The notes: generated by a model not told the origin, from the sequence alone. A stretch of DNA of 64,000 nucleotides from Megaustenia siamemsis (GCA_032433765.1 JAVIAB010000101.1:60506092-60570091), one strand, 5' to 3'. Shown: positions 33,110 through 45,378, counted from the stretch's first letter. A program made the numbers and translations.

Positions 33110-34865
33110 GTATATAAGCTAAATTAATTATATACACATGTAGCATAGACGCTAAGAGATTATAGACATATGTAGCATAGAAGCTAAGTTGATTAGACTC
33201 GTGTAGCGTAGAAGCTAAGTAGATTATAGACATATGTAGCATAGAAGCTAAGTTGATTATAGACATATGTAGCATAGAAGCTAAGTTGATTATAGACATA
33301 TGTAGCATAGAAGCTAAGTAGATTATAGACATATGTAGCATAGAAGCTAAGTTGATTATAGACTCGTGCAGCATAAAAGTTAGTTGATTATAGACACATG
33401 TAGCATAGACGCTAAGTTGAATATAGAAACATGTAGTATATACGCTAAGTTGATTATATTCACATGTAGCATATAAGCTATGTTGATTATAGTCACTTGT
33501 AGCATAGCCGCTAAGCAGATTATAGACACATGTAGCATATAAGCTAAGTTTATTATAGACACATGTAGCATAGAATCTAAGTTGATTATAGAAACATAGC
33601 ATAAACGCTGAGTTGATTATAGACACATGTATTGAATACGCTAATTTAATTATAGACACATGTAGCATATAATCTACTAAGCGTCTATGCTACATGTGTC
33701 TATAATCAATTTAGATTATATGCAACAGGTGATACGCTAAGTTGATTATATACACATGTAGCATAGAAGCTAAGTTGATTATAGACACATGTAGCATAGA
33801 CGCTAAGTTGAATATAGAAACATGTAGTATATACGCTAAGTTGATTATATTCACATGTAGCATATAAGCTATGTTGATTATAGTCACTTGTAGCATAGCC
33901 GCTAAGCAGATTATAGACACATGTAGCATATAAGCTAAGTTTATTATAGACACATGTAGCATAGAATCTAAGTTGATTATAGAAACATAGCATAAACGCT
34001 GAGTTGATTATAGACACATGTATTGAATACGCTAATTTGATTATAGACACATGTAGCATATAATCTACTAAGCGTCTATGCTACATGTGTCTATAATCAA
34101 TTTAGATTATATGCAACAGGTGATACGCTAAGTTGATTATATACACATGTAGCATAGAAGCTAAGTTGATTATAGACACATGTAGCATAGACGCTAAGTT
34201 GAATATAGAAACATGTAGTATATACGCTAAGTTGATTATATTCACATGTAGCATATAAGCTATGTTGATTATAGTCACTTGTAGCATAGCCGCTAAGCAG
34301 ATTATAGACACATGTAGCATATAAGCTAAGTTTATTATAGACACATGTAGCATAGAATCTAAGTTGATTATAGAAACATAGCATAAACGCTGAGTTGATT
34401 ATATACACATGTATTGTATACGCTAATTTGATTATAGACACATGTAGCATATAATCTACTAAGCGTCTATGCTACATGTGTCTATAATCAATTTAGATTA
34501 TATGCAACAGGTGATACGCTAAGTTGATTATATACACATGTAGCATAGAAGCTAAATAGATTATAGACATGTAGCATATAAGCTAAGTTGATTATAGACA
34601 CATGTAGTATAGAAGCTAAGTTGATTATAGACATATGCATCATATAAACTAAGTTGATAATAGACACATGTAGCATAGACGCTGATTTGTTTATAGACAC
34701 AGGCAGCATAGAAGCTAAGTTGATTATAGACACACGTAGAATAGACGCTATGTAGATTATAAACAAATGTAGCATAGACGCTAACTAGATTATAGACATG
34801 TATCATAGACGCTAAGTAGATTATAGACACATGTAGCATTGACGCTAAGTTGATTAGATACACGA
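33110..34865. repeat. 33-bp satellite with a 391-bp higher-order repeat
   Basis: The basic unit is TTGATTATAGACACATGTAG followed by CATAGAAGCTAAG. A block of about 12 units repeats at 391-bp spacing at least twice (for example GTGATACGCTAAG at 33,730, 34,121 and 34,512). Each block carries one inverted unit (near 33,676, 34,067 and 34,458). Long - strand frames here arise because the unit length is a multiple of three. Confidence 0.95.
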
Positions 34866-35637
34866 GATAAGGAAAAGAAATCATTATGTACCAAGTGCAA
34901 GTGTTGGCATGAACTATACATGAGCCACGCGACTACTAGATTTGGACATATCAGCGAATGAGGAAACTAGACCAAACAAGGATAAATAATCAGACTATAT
35001 ACAGCGGCACTAATCGTTCATTCTATGTACATTTAGCATACGATTTCTGCAATTAATTATCCAAGTGTTCAAAAACAGCCGAAGACGAGTGAACATTTTC
35101 AAGTTCAGGAAAATAAATACTGCCAAAGAAAGATACTGAATTGTGAACATACAATAGCAATGATTCAATAAATGCACTAACTCCATGATTGAAAAACAAA
35201 GATATCAATGAAGCTGTTAAAGATAACAAAAACAATTAAGTAATTATATAAAGTATATGTAAGTGTCACATGATAGCATGCGCATGGTTAAATTCATAAC
35301 AAATTAACTGTACGAATCCCTGAACATCATGGTGTTAAAATTAAAATCATGGCAAAATTATGGAGATGCATTTATTAATAGCTATAAACGAAGGGAGGAC
35401 GAAGTTCAACAATGTTAAAGAAATAAATAACACAACACTACGGTAATCGTGAACAAAGATGAAGTGGGTAGAGAAAGAAGTGAACACAGAGTTTGGTTTG
35501 AACATTCGATTAAACAAATCTTTTGTTGTCTGGAGAGTTTTCAAACTTAAACACAGAATGAGGTCAACGCTAGGGAAACACACGACAATAGTGTCTGCAC
35601 CCAGAGTGTCATGAAGCTAAATGTCTGAAGCACGCGA
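34866..35637. other. Intron-like sequence
   Basis: No gene or known repeat recognised. A GTAAGT at 35,259 has no acceptor upstream. Confidence 0.5.
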
Positions 35638-36115
35638 GGCCTGAAACACTTGTCGCCTGAAACACGTATCGCCTGAAACACTTGTCGCCTGAAACACTTG
35701 TCGCCTGAAACACTTATCGCCTGAAACACTTATCACCTGAAACACTTGTCGCCTGAAACACTTGTCGCCTGAAACACTTGTCGCCTGAAACATTTGTCGC
35801 CTGAAACATTTGTCGCCTGAAACACTTGTCGCCTGAAACATTTGTCGCCTGAAACACTTGTCGCCTGAAACATTTGTCGCCTGAAACACTTGTCGCCTGA
35901 AACATTTGTCGCCTGAAACACTTGTCGCCTGAAACACTTATCGCCTGAAACATTTGTCGCCTGAAACACTTGTCGCCTGAAACATTTGTCGCCTGAAACA
36001 CTTGTCGCCTGAAACACTTGTCGCCTGAAACACTTGTCGCCTGAAACATTTGTCGCCTGAAACACTTGTCGCCTGAAACACTTATCGCCTGAAACATTTG
36101 TCGCCTGAAACACTT
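35638..36115. repeat. 16-bp minisatellite
   Basis: About 30 copies of GCCTGAAACACTTGTC, with a C/T variant (CACTTG or CATTTG) and a TATCGCC variant alternating along the array. 16 is not a multiple of three, so the open frames read a 48-bp period. Confidence 0.95.
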
Positions 36116-36464
36116 GCTTGATGAAGATCAGTTCCAGACGATAAGCTTGCCTCCTGGTAGAAGGCTCTATATAAAGATACTTATAATATATGTCATGATC
36201 ATTAGTTCACATGTCCTTTACAGAATGTTGTATTCACCACAGTGCGTCTGAAAGAGTATATGTCTCTATCCAGATCGCCAGGTTCTTCTGGATAGTGGTG
36301 ACTCTACTTCGATTAACTTCTTGACACACCTTAACATAGAAAGATAGTCATCATATCATTACTAAAAATGCAGAAAAAATGGTCATCCATTCTTCAATCA
36401 TAAAATATCGAAACCAACCAAAAGACCTTGGAAACAAAGTGCCTGGTCTATGTTATATATTATA

Positions 36465-36622
36465 TGTGGAATATGTGTTTTCAAAGTTGAATTTTTGGTG
36501 GCAATGGTCCATATGATATATGATACGTGTTTTCAAAGTTGAATTTTTGGTGGCAATGGTCCATATAATATATGTTATGTGTATTCAAAGTTGAATGTTT
36601 GGTGGCAATGGTCCATATGATA
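36465..36622. repeat. Three-copy tandem repeat, about 57 bp
   Basis: CAAAGTTGAATTTTTGGTGG and CAATGGTCCATATGATATA recur three times. Confidence 0.9.
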
Positions 36623-37040
36623 TAAAGTTAAGTTTATTGTTACAATAGACTGGTAACGTAAAATAGACAACTAAATATTAACTATCATCGACAGTCTCCA
36701 ACAAGGGAAGAAATCAGTCACTGTTCCCACTAAGAAGAAATTGGACAACAAAATAGTTCATACATTCGGGATATCACGTTTAAGTCCCGAAGACGTTCAT
36801 TTTGTTTATTAATCTCGTGTTATATTTCCTAGAGAAATGGCTAGGCAATATAAATGAGGCTATACAACAATACGAGGGTTCCATACATATCTCCACCTTA
36901 AAACAGCTCTCTATGCAATCAATATCTAGTTTGTTGCTTGTGGAACTTTGGAATCACAATAAACTGTCTGAAGGAATTTGTCTGCAGCTTGATCTGCCAC
37001 TTTTTCTGGTGTTCATTTCAATGTAGCTCTGCTGTCTTGA
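36623..37040. other. No gene recognised
   Basis: Intron-like sequence with a 74-codon frame that matches nothing I know. Confidence 0.4.
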
Positions 37041-37262
37041 AACTATCTTATTATTTCTCCATATCTTTGTGTGTGCATATCTATGTGAGTCATATCTCTT
37101 ATCTTTGTGTGCATGTCTATGTTAGGCATGTGTCATATCTTTGTGTGTGCATGTCAATGTCAGTTATATCTCATATCTTTATGTTAGTCATGTGTCATAC
37201 ATCTTAATGTGTGTCAGTGTTAGTCATGCCTCGTATCGCTGTGTGCATGTCTGTGTTAGTCA
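37041..37262. repeat. Degenerate array of about 40-bp units
   Basis: Units resemble CATATCTTTGTGTGTGCATG with TCTATGTTAGTCAT. The same array, larger, precedes the R2 copy at 42,335. Confidence 0.85.
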
Positions 37263-37267
37263 CATCT

Positions 37268-37625
37268 AGTGACTCGGGCAGATGGTGCTCGTAAACCTGG
37301 GAGGGCCGACTATCTAAGGGCAGAATCCCCCTACAGAAAAGACAATCTGCTGCCTTGCAGGAAGATTGGGGATAATCAAAGGCTAGGGAAAGCAAACCCG
37401 AATAAAATGCTGGCTGAAATCGGATGCACTGGGCCACTGGCGCAGAACATAGTGCAACGTATTAACGGGTGTTCAGTCAGAGTGGATCTGACAGACTCTA
37501 ATTGTGATGTTCTATCTGTGGGGGCGATAAAAACACTTAGCCAGACAGCTGACTTCATGTGAGAGTCTGGAATCCTTACTCTGATTGAGTCCTGAACGCA
37601 GAGAGAGAGAGAGAGAGAGAGAGAT
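37268..37625 (+). repeat. R2 dispersed repeat, copy 2, ending in (GA)n
   Basis: Very similar to 42,335-42,702. Starts GACTCGGGCAGATGGTGCTC, ends GATTGAGTCCTGAACGC followed by GA repeats. A 97-codon frame is open but shifts between copies, so coding is doubtful. Confidence 0.85.
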
Positions 37626-38084
37626 TATTTCTCCGCTTCTGACTTCTCCTACCTTTCATTAAAGTACTGTCCAACTCACTGGACCTTTTATTGTTGCTGC
37701 ATTATTTTAATACTGGCAAATACATTGCGTATAAACAAGAACAACAATTAAATTGATTGTATCGGGAAATGAGTAAATCAACAGAGGAGACAGGCAACGA
37801 AAATCCGAGATTTCAAATCAATCTGGAGCACATGTCTATCACTTACAATTGCAGTTACAAAACAGATCGTACAAACTAAGAATCAATACTGACTATTTAG
37901 AGGCCTATATCCTGTGTACGACGATGATACATACTGTTATCTTGCATTTCACTACAAACATAGAACACATATGTTAAATAGTTTACACAATTATCGACAT
38001 TAGAAATACACATAAATTGTTGTGCAGGTGATAAAGTATTATACGAAACAAATTATAGATTTACATGTATATCCTGTCTTGCAG
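37626..38084. other. Intron-like sequence before micro-exon F
   Basis: No gene recognised. Confidence 0.5.
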
Positions 38085-38114
38085 GTATATTTTGTGGAGT
38101 CGCACTATGACATT
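38085..38114 (+). CDS. Micro-exon F (type 3), 30 bp
   Basis: Acceptor ATATCCTGTCTTGCAG, donor GTAAGT. Encodes VYFVESHYDI, sharing F-x-ES-x-Y with exon C. Confidence 0.82.
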
Positions 38115-38282
38115 GTAAGTATTTATGACCAGAAATTGAAAGTTTTTGAAAAATGACTCACTCGATAGAATTCATGTTGATTTAGTGGAAAGTTGCTAAA
38201 TTTACCTTGAAGAACCAGCAAATATAATTTGGAGGTAGTAATAGTATTAGATGCAAAGATGAAATTATAAAGCTGTTTCATC

Positions 38283-38960
38283 ATCATCGAGTGTCTTCTC
38301 CGCAACAAAGGTTGACTACCATGGATCGTCATTCTACTCTGTTTCTTGCTTTGATGGTGCAGGCTGTGATAGATTGACTTGTCCATCTTTTGATGTTACT
38401 CGTCCATGCTAGTCTTCGTCTGCCTCTGCCTCTTTTACATTGTATTTTCCCTTCCAATATTACTTTTAGTAGGCTGTTGTGTCTGCATGCCCAAAACATG
38501 CCCAAAAATTTCATTTGTCTTGTCTTAATTGTATTTAGTAGTTGTCTTTTTATTTTCAGTTGTTTTAAAACTTCCTCGTTTGTTTTCTTTTCTTTCCATC
38601 CAATTCTACCTATTCTTCTATAAATCCACATTTCAAAGGCTTTAATTTTCTGTTCTGTTTTCTTGTCTAATGGCCATGTTTCTGCACAATACAGGAATAT
38701 TGAGAAGATGTAACATTTTGCCATTCTTAGTTTCAGACAAACAATTTTCAAACAATTGTAGGTCTTTAGGATTTTCTGCTAGTAGAACAGTATCATCAGC
38801 ATATCTTAGGTTATTGATTATCTTTCCATTAAAGTTTAGGCCTGGTATCTCTGAAATGTTTTAAATATTTGCTCAGTGTATAGATTGAACAAACTTGGTG
38901 ATAGGATGCATCCTTGTCTTACTCCTCTTTTTATGTCCATGAGTGTAGAGTTCTCCTTGT
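38283..38960 (-). mobile_element. LINE fragment of the second family, inverted
   Basis: - strand peptides include GVRQGCILSPSLFNLYTEQI (near 38,900), then CAETWPLDKKTEQKIKAFEM, WIYRRIGRIGWKEKK and the KRGRGRRRLAWTSNI end. The catalytic region is interrupted by stops and a deletion. It shares its 3' end with 31,790-32,025. Confidence 0.9.
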
Positions 38961-39060
38961 TATATTTGTTTTATTGCTGTTTGCTTCCAGTACAAATTAC
39001 ATATTAGTCGTATGTCTGTGTTGTCTAGATTTATATCCGTTAGGCAGGCTATTGACTAAA

Positions 39061-39654
39061 GCAGTTAAAACAGATTAAGTAAAGACAATCTCCAGATTTG
39101 TGGCCATGTGTAGAGAGGAGGATGCTTGCAATATCAGCAGGACAAATAGAAGGTCGGAGAGATCAAGATTTGTTTGCAGCTCAGGCGTTCAAGATCAGAA
39201 TACATTCGATCTACGACACCTGAATGTAATTGAAAATCGTTCCAAATGCTGATTTCGTATCTACATTTGATGTAAAATCATCACGCGATCAAACAGATAA
39301 ACACATCAGCTATTTGAACTCTTATCGGCTAGGACACTTCATTTGAAAAGCCCCCCCTAATGCTACATTATATATATATATAACAATGTAAAGTCATACA
39401 ACTATGATCAAAGATAATACTCAAAATCAAAATACATATATTAAAGATGAAGGAATAAACCTGAAGTCAATTCATAGCTACAACCTTGGACATTGTTGTG
39501 CAACATTCATAATAATAACAGCGTTTTAAATGAACGCCCTAGTGATATAAATGATTATACAGTCTCTACTCATAGGTCACAGATCGGATCAGTAAATTGA
39601 TGAGTAGCGAAACATAAAAGCATCTTTTATTAATGTATTTGTTATATCTTACAG
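39061..39654. other. Intron-like sequence between micro-exons F and G
   Basis: Type 1 and type 2 exons would be expected between 38,115 and 39,654 if the 1-2-3 order were strict. I found none by eye. Confidence 0.5.
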
Positions 39655-39684
39655 GTACTTGAAATGCAATCATACAATGCAATC
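39655..39684 (+). CDS. Micro-exon G (type 3), 30 bp
   Basis: Acceptor TTGTTATATCTTACAG, donor GTAAGT. Encodes VLEMQSYNAI. It follows F, another type 3 exon, only 1.5 kb downstream. Confidence 0.78.
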
Positions 39685-39879
39685 GTAAGTAACATGAACT
39701 TGATGGTTTGAGTGACTGTGCGTAACGACCTGTCACAATTGACTGCTTATCTAACGTGTTTTGTTATATCGTTGAATTCACAAAGTTCAAAGGTCAGGGG
39801 GAGTAATGTGCACTAATTATTCTCCAATAAATTCTTACTGGGCTATGTAAACTCATCCCAATATTCTTCTTTTCTTCTT

Positions 39880-40117
39880 AGTGTGCATTTCAGTGTCTTG
39901 ACCAGATATTGGGCGAGTGTGAGCTTGTCTTGTGGCTGCTCTCGCTGTTATGTTTTCTCGTGTTTCTGATGTTCCATGAATATATCGTTATTTTTTCGTG
40001 TTTAGTCATATGTTCTGGTTTTTCCAGAAGTGTTTCTTTACGGCTCGTTGTGTTATACTTTATTTTTGTATGTTCTATCACATGGCCAAACCATTGTACA
40101 GTTTTGATCTCATCTGG
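39880..40117 (-). mobile_element. Possible LINE 3' end remnant
   Basis: - strand EIKTVQWFGHVIEHTK resembles the WFGHV motif of LINE ORF ends. Too short and decayed to be sure. Confidence 0.4.
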
Positions 40118-41640
40118 ATATGACGTCATGGGACGCACCAAGATGGAAGCTTGGTCGCGTTCGAGTCATGGTGAATGGTGTAAACAATGCTGACTTTTAA
40201 CATCACGCTATCTGTTATCACATCGAGTTGGTGGATTTTTTTAGAAATGTAATCTCGGGTTTGATAATAAATGTTTGTACACAGTTCGTTAACCATCACT
40301 GTAGATCAAGTCTTCATTCTGCTGGCTTCGTTAACGACCTTGGTAGCTAATGACCTAACTTGGGCAGACGGTTGGTTTGGGGCAAATTGTACGTTACAAT
40401 GTCACTGCTTTAATGACTAAGATTGTGTCACAACTACAGGGACATGCCCAAAAAATGACAGTTGTCAGCACGACTATTTCGGACCCCAGTGTCAGTACTT
40501 TGATCTTGTTTACAGATACGCCCACAAATCTGAACCTACTTTCCTGTTTGATAACAGCGACACCACATTTAATCCGGACACGTATTCTACATCAAATGAG
40601 GCAACTCTCAATCAATCTTTGCCGTTCTCCTGGTTTAGGATTTATGTGAATGACTTAACAAATCCGGGCATTTTCACGGTAAAATTAATAGTTCTGAGTT
40701 CTTAGAGACGGATGTGGACCAGAGGCCGCAGTTAATGGCAAAACAAAGACCAATCTCTATGACAATGACTGCACACATACACAATTGAGAAGTGGAACCA
40801 ATTCTGTTTTCTGGTATCTGAACTTTGCCACGCCCCAGAAGACTCACACCATTCGAATCTATCATCGAGCTAGCACTGTGATTCGGGTAAAGAATGCCAC
40901 TCTAAAGGTTTTCTCTGACAGTGGCTGCGTAATGTTCCAGTATAATCATACACTAATATTTCTGAGAACACTATTGTAGTCAACACACAAGCGCCAATGG
41001 CACACATTAAGTTTGAGTTCGCATCGATCATTTTGCAGGCCGACAGTGCACTGACGGTGTGTGAGGTGCAAACATTTACAGACACCTATTGTCTGGACAC
41101 CTGTGGTCACTATTTTTGGTCATTTTGTGCAGTGTGTAGTGGGTGTAGCACAGGCTCCAGTCTCTTCATCGGTGCGTGTCACGGTAACTGTTCACATGGG
41201 ATCTATGGACACGACTGCTCCGGGTCTTGTCTCAGTGTCTGTCCTTTATGTGAGAAAAAATACGGAAAATGCCTACAATGTAAACATCCTGGCTATACTT
41301 GTAATGACACTTGTCCCGATGGTAGTTTTGGGCTACAGTGCGAACAGACGTGTTCTGATGGCTGTGTCATCATATGTGACCGGGAAAGTGCAGACTGTGC
41401 GTGCAAGGAAACGTACTACGGGTCAGACTGCACTCTCAAATGTTCGGACAACTGTTTCAACGACACCTGTGAACAGTCAACCGGGAACTGTACATGCTAG
41501 GGAACGTTTTATGGGTCAGACTGCACACTCAAATCTCCGGACAAATGTTTGAACGAAACCTGTGATCACTTAATCGGGGCCTACGACTCGTATGTCGATG
41601 ATTCCCACGTTAAGAAGAGTCTGCCGACTACAACAAACCC
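40118..41640 (+). mobile_element. R1-related copy joined to a receptor gene fragment
   Basis: 40,125-40,370 matches the R1 front part of 10,893-11,135 (TGACGTCATGGGACGCACCA, TGTACACAGTTCGTTAACC, the GACCTTGGTAGCTAATGACC string). The gene fragment starts near 40,364. No R1 end module is seen near 41,640, so the right border is undefined. Confidence 0.65.
40364..41625 (+). pseudogene. Galactose-binding (F5/8C-like) plus EGF-repeat receptor gene fragment
   Basis: The translation starts with EGF-like DGWFGANCTLQCHC and HDYFGPQCQY. A region with NSVFWYLNFATPQKTHTIRI and LTVCEVQTF follows, typical of fucolectin/F5-8C-like domains. Then come EGF-like repeats (HGIYGHDCSGSC, GSFGLQCEQTCSDGC, ETYYGSDCTLKC). 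This domain order is common in molluscan EGF-rich surface receptors of the MEGF/scavenger type, which bind ligands outside the cell. There are stops at 40,418, 40,704 and 41,498 and a frame shift near 40,957. No signal peptide, membrane segment or intron is visible. It is best read as a captured, decayed gene piece; a broken local gene is the alternative. Confidence 0.75.
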
Positions 41641-41649
41641 AAGCATATG

Positions 41650-42330
41650 GATACCTTAATGTGTTTCTGTGCTAGACATGGTTAACTTTTTTTTGGTGTT
41701 TTTCGTGAAGCCATGGTTCATATCTTGATGTGTTTCTGTGCTAGCCATGGCTCATATCTTAGCTTGTGTGTGTGTGTTGGCCATGGCTCATATCTTGGTG
41801 TGTGTCATGCTAGTCATATCTCATATCTTGGTGTGTTCGTGTTAATTAATGCCTCATATCTTTATGTGTATCTGTGTTTAGTCATATCTCATATTTTAGT
41901 GTGTATCTATGTTCGTCATGTGTCATATCTTTGTGTGTGCATGTCTGGGTTAGTGATATCTCATATCTTTGTGTGCAGGTTTATGTTAGTCATATCTCAT
42001 ATATTTGTGTGTGCATGTATGTGTTTGTCACATCTCATATCCTTGTGTGTGCATGGCTATGTTAGTCACATCTCATATCTTTGTGAGTGCATGTCTATGT
42101 TAGTCATATCTCATATTTTTATGTGCATGTCTATGTTAGGCATGTATCATATCTTTGTATGTGCATGTCTATGTCAGTCATTTTTGCATATCTTTATGTG
42201 CATGTGTATGTTAATCATGTGTCATGTATCTTGATGTGTGTCCAGTGTTAGTCATGCCTCGTTTCGCTGTGTGCACTTCTGTGTTATTCATATCTTATAT
42301 CTTTGTACGTGCATGTCTGTGTTAGTCACC
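41650..42330. repeat. Degenerate array of about 40-bp units
   Basis: About 17 units like CATATCTCATATCTTTGTGT plus GTGCATGTCTATGTTAGT. Same family as 37,041-37,262, and again followed by an R2 copy. Confidence 0.9.
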
Positions 42331-42334
42331 TCTA

Positions 42335-42662
42335 GTGACTCAGGCAGATTGTGCTCGTAAATCTGGGAGGGCCGACAATCTAAGGGCAGAATCCCCCTAC
42401 AGAAAAGACCATCTGCTACCGTGCAGGAAGATTGGGGGCAATCAAAGTCTAAGGAGTGCAAATCTGAATAAAAGGCTGGCTGAAATCGGATGCACTGTGC
42501 CACTGGCGCAGAACACAGTGCAACGTATTAACGGGTGTTCAATCAGAGTGGATCTGGCAGACTCTAATTGTGATGTTCTGTCTGTGGGGGCGATCAACAC
42601 ACTTGGCCTAACGGCTGACTTCAAGTGAGATTCTGGAATCCTACTCTGATTGAGTCCTGATC

Positions 42663-42702
<40 letters not shown>
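42335..42702 (+). repeat. R2 dispersed repeat, copy 3, ending in (GA)n
   Basis: Near match to 37,268-37,625, with the (GA)n stretch at 42,666-42,702. Confidence 0.88.
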
Positions 42703-42704
<2 letters not shown>

Positions 42705-43409
42705 CATCTCTCAGGCTGGTTTATGTCACTCGTCTAACATATTTCAAATGACTGTTTTTTTTTTTGTTTCATTTATTTTGAGTCTTGAGTGCAGGTCAGT
42801 CACTGGTAGCAAGCACACTGTTGGAATAAGGATCGTGTTTTAGAGTGCCTTTATTACCTCGGTGTTATTTATTTATTTGACTAAATTGATTACATTTGTC
42901 ATATGCTTTACCAAGCTTTATTTTACCTTGCCTCCATTTCTGCCTCTCTAGAATTATCGTTCGTCACTAGACTTCCTAGGCATTTTAATTAATCAGCTTG
43001 TTCTACGCGTGTATGCCGTCTACCTTTACGTTGATGATTTCTATTTATTTTGTGACGTTGGCTTTCTGTAGTGTTACTGTTGAATTAACTGCTGTATTGG
43101 GCACATGTGATTTTAAGTCAAGTGTTCCAGTACGTTATTTATTGTCATGATTTAGTGCCTGACTGCCCGTGAACAGAAGCACTTTAATATCCGCTAGGTC
43201 AGTTGTGCTGGGTTATGCCTCAGTTGTGTCGGCTTATTTGCATCTGTAGTCAATGTAGAAAACAAACAAATAGAGGTAATAATTAGGCTTTACTGTTCCA
43301 TTCTTGCTATCACTTCAAAGTGTGTCCATGTAGACTGTTGCTGTAACGAGTAAGTAAATTCGTTTTGAGTTACTGAATTTTACATTTGAAGACTTGTTTG
43401 TTATTAGTA
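42703..43409. other. No gene recognised
   Basis: Intron-like sequence. A GTAAGT at 43,350 gives only frame-breaking exon options. Confidence 0.4.
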
Positions 43410-43417
43410 TGTTCCAT

Positions 43418-44488
43418 CAGGACTTCCGTTTCCAAGATGGCGGAACTAAGTCACGTTCTCTCTATAGCTGCAGAAATTGCTTTGGAACCTTATCAATTTC
43501 GGGTTTCCGCTACAATTTGCTGCATTCCAGTCGAAATGATGTTCTACTTGTCATATCTGCGCCATTGAAATGGCGTTGCACGCACGGCAATACTCCGTTT
43601 TGACAATTCAAGTGTTGTGAATGCGCCTTCCACCGTCTAATGTTGATCTTTTACGTCACACTGAGTGCTGTTCAATGACCGGTTGATGGAGATGTTTGCA
43701 GCAAGTTATTTACAATTTCCAACGCATTAATGTGGTGGGCTCCGTCAAATCAGCCAAAGTTTTATCTCTTTGGGAAGTTTGCACCATGCTTCGTTCGTTG
43801 TAGACTGCATTCACTAGAGTAAACATGAATACATGGGCGCAGCCATATTGTGCGTGCTACGTCATCATATTGTTTCATCGTGTGTCCCAAGACCGATCAT
43901 GCGCTAATCTTGCGATCTGTTGTTTGGTGTGCAACGGGGATAATCTGACGACGAACTGTGTTTTGTATGTTCGGAGTTGGAGTTAAACACGATGTCCTAA
44001 CATCATCAAGCGCTATACATTTAAATACTATGACGATCATCATTTTCAGGAGGACTTGATCTTCCGGGCAATGTGGTGGATAGGCGGCAGGAACCAGTGA
44101 AGGCTGTGTCTGAAAAGTGTACCTTGTTGCAGTTTCCTCATATTCCAAGTCCGGCTTGTTGCAAGAGCTACTGAGTTAAGTGCTCCGTGCATACCGTGAG
44201 CTGTGTGTTTCATCCGTTTTGATCAAGTTCCGATATTCCAATTGCTTGCGATGAATGCTGTTATCGTATGACAGGGAACAGTTGGCTGTGTTAACTTTCT
44301 GCGCGGTTTCGCCTTATGTCTTTTGGCGTGTGCTGAGACTGCTATGATGGGGACTACAGCTGCCTTTCTTTGTTTGGGAGATGAGTTAGTGATTCGGATG
44401 ATTCCACTGGCACGGGCGGTTGAGCAATTATGGATTTTAATTCGTTTGCAGTGATACCGAGGCCTTTCATAACCAATAAACAACCAAA
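43418..44488 (-). mobile_element. R1 element, full-length copy at 43 kb
   Basis: The element is flanked by TGTTCCAT at 43,410-43,417 and 44,489-44,496, a perfect 8-bp duplication. The left end is CAGGACTTCCGTTTCCAAGA and the right end is AACCAATAAACAACCAAA. The front module matches the copy at 50,757 (inverted). The end module is 44,045-44,470. No transposase or gene fragment is recognised. Confidence 0.85.
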
Positions 44489-44496
44489 TGTTCCAT

Positions 44497-45040
44497 ATTT
44501 TTTTTTCTGTGGTAGCTTGCCTGAGTGTTTTAATTTGATCATTTCCGAATTATGTGTGTAGATTTAAATTATTATCAATTAATTTAATAATTAAATTATT
44601 ACTAATATGTGTAAATAATTCATATTATTCTGGAAGCTCATTTGAGAGTTCATGAACCTTAATTTTAATTGTGAACCTGTTTTCTTTATGATTGTTTAGA
44701 ATACCTTTGCCCTATGCAGCCGTTTATGGAGAAACGTCTGTTTTGATGCAGTCACACTTAATGTTCGCTTCTTCCTTACTAGTACTTAGATAATTTTGTT
44801 CCAATGTTTTGAGACTTTTTGGTGTTTTTATGCGCTATTTATTATTATGTATAATACAGGTGGGCAGTCGTTCATTAACACATCTCTGAAGCATTGTTGT
44901 ACTTGCATTTCTAGTATGCTTTTTAAAAGCCCGAAAAGTAAGAAAGTAAACTGGCGGCAAATTTAGCTGTTTTTTTTATTTATATATCTGACAATTATAG
45001 TCCACGCGACGGTTAGGAAGTTTCTGGCTGAACCAGATAA
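44497..45040. other. No gene recognised
   Basis: AT-rich intron-like sequence. A 23-bp acceptor/donor pair at 44,915-44,937 breaks frame. Confidence 0.4.
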
Positions 45041-45044
45041 CATA

Positions 45045-45378
45045 GATGTGTCCATAATAACATAACTGGATGTGTCCATTATAACATAGCTGGATGTGTC
45101 CATTATAACATAGCTGGATGTGACCATTACAACATAACTGGATGTGTCCATTGCAACATAACTGGATGTGTCCATTATAACATAACTGGATGTGTCCATT
45201 ACAACATAACTGGATGTGTCCATTATAACATAACTGGATGTGTCCATTATAACATAACTGGATGTGTCCATTACAACATAACTGGATATGTCCATTATAA
45301 CATAACTGGATGTGTCCATTATAACATAGCTGGATGTGACCATTACAACATAACTGGAAGTGTCCATTACAACATATA
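45045..45378. repeat. 24-bp minisatellite
   Basis: About 14 copies of TGGATGTGTCCATTATAACA plus TAAC with ATAA/ACAA variants. The 8-residue-period frames on the - strand follow from the unit length. Confidence 0.95.

Noticed and set aside
32976..34884. Long - strand frames rich in Leu/Tyr/Ser
   Set aside because: Produced by the 33-bp satellite, a multiple of three without stops.
35617..36113. Several long - strand frames
   Set aside because: Products of the 16-bp minisatellite; overlapping frames encode shifted versions of the same repeat.
36274..36294. Possible extra 21-bp type 2 micro-exon (IARFFWI)
   Set aside because: Acceptor is fair (TCTCTATCCAG), but the donor is GTGGTG, unlike the others, and it would place two type 2 exons in a row (E then this one).
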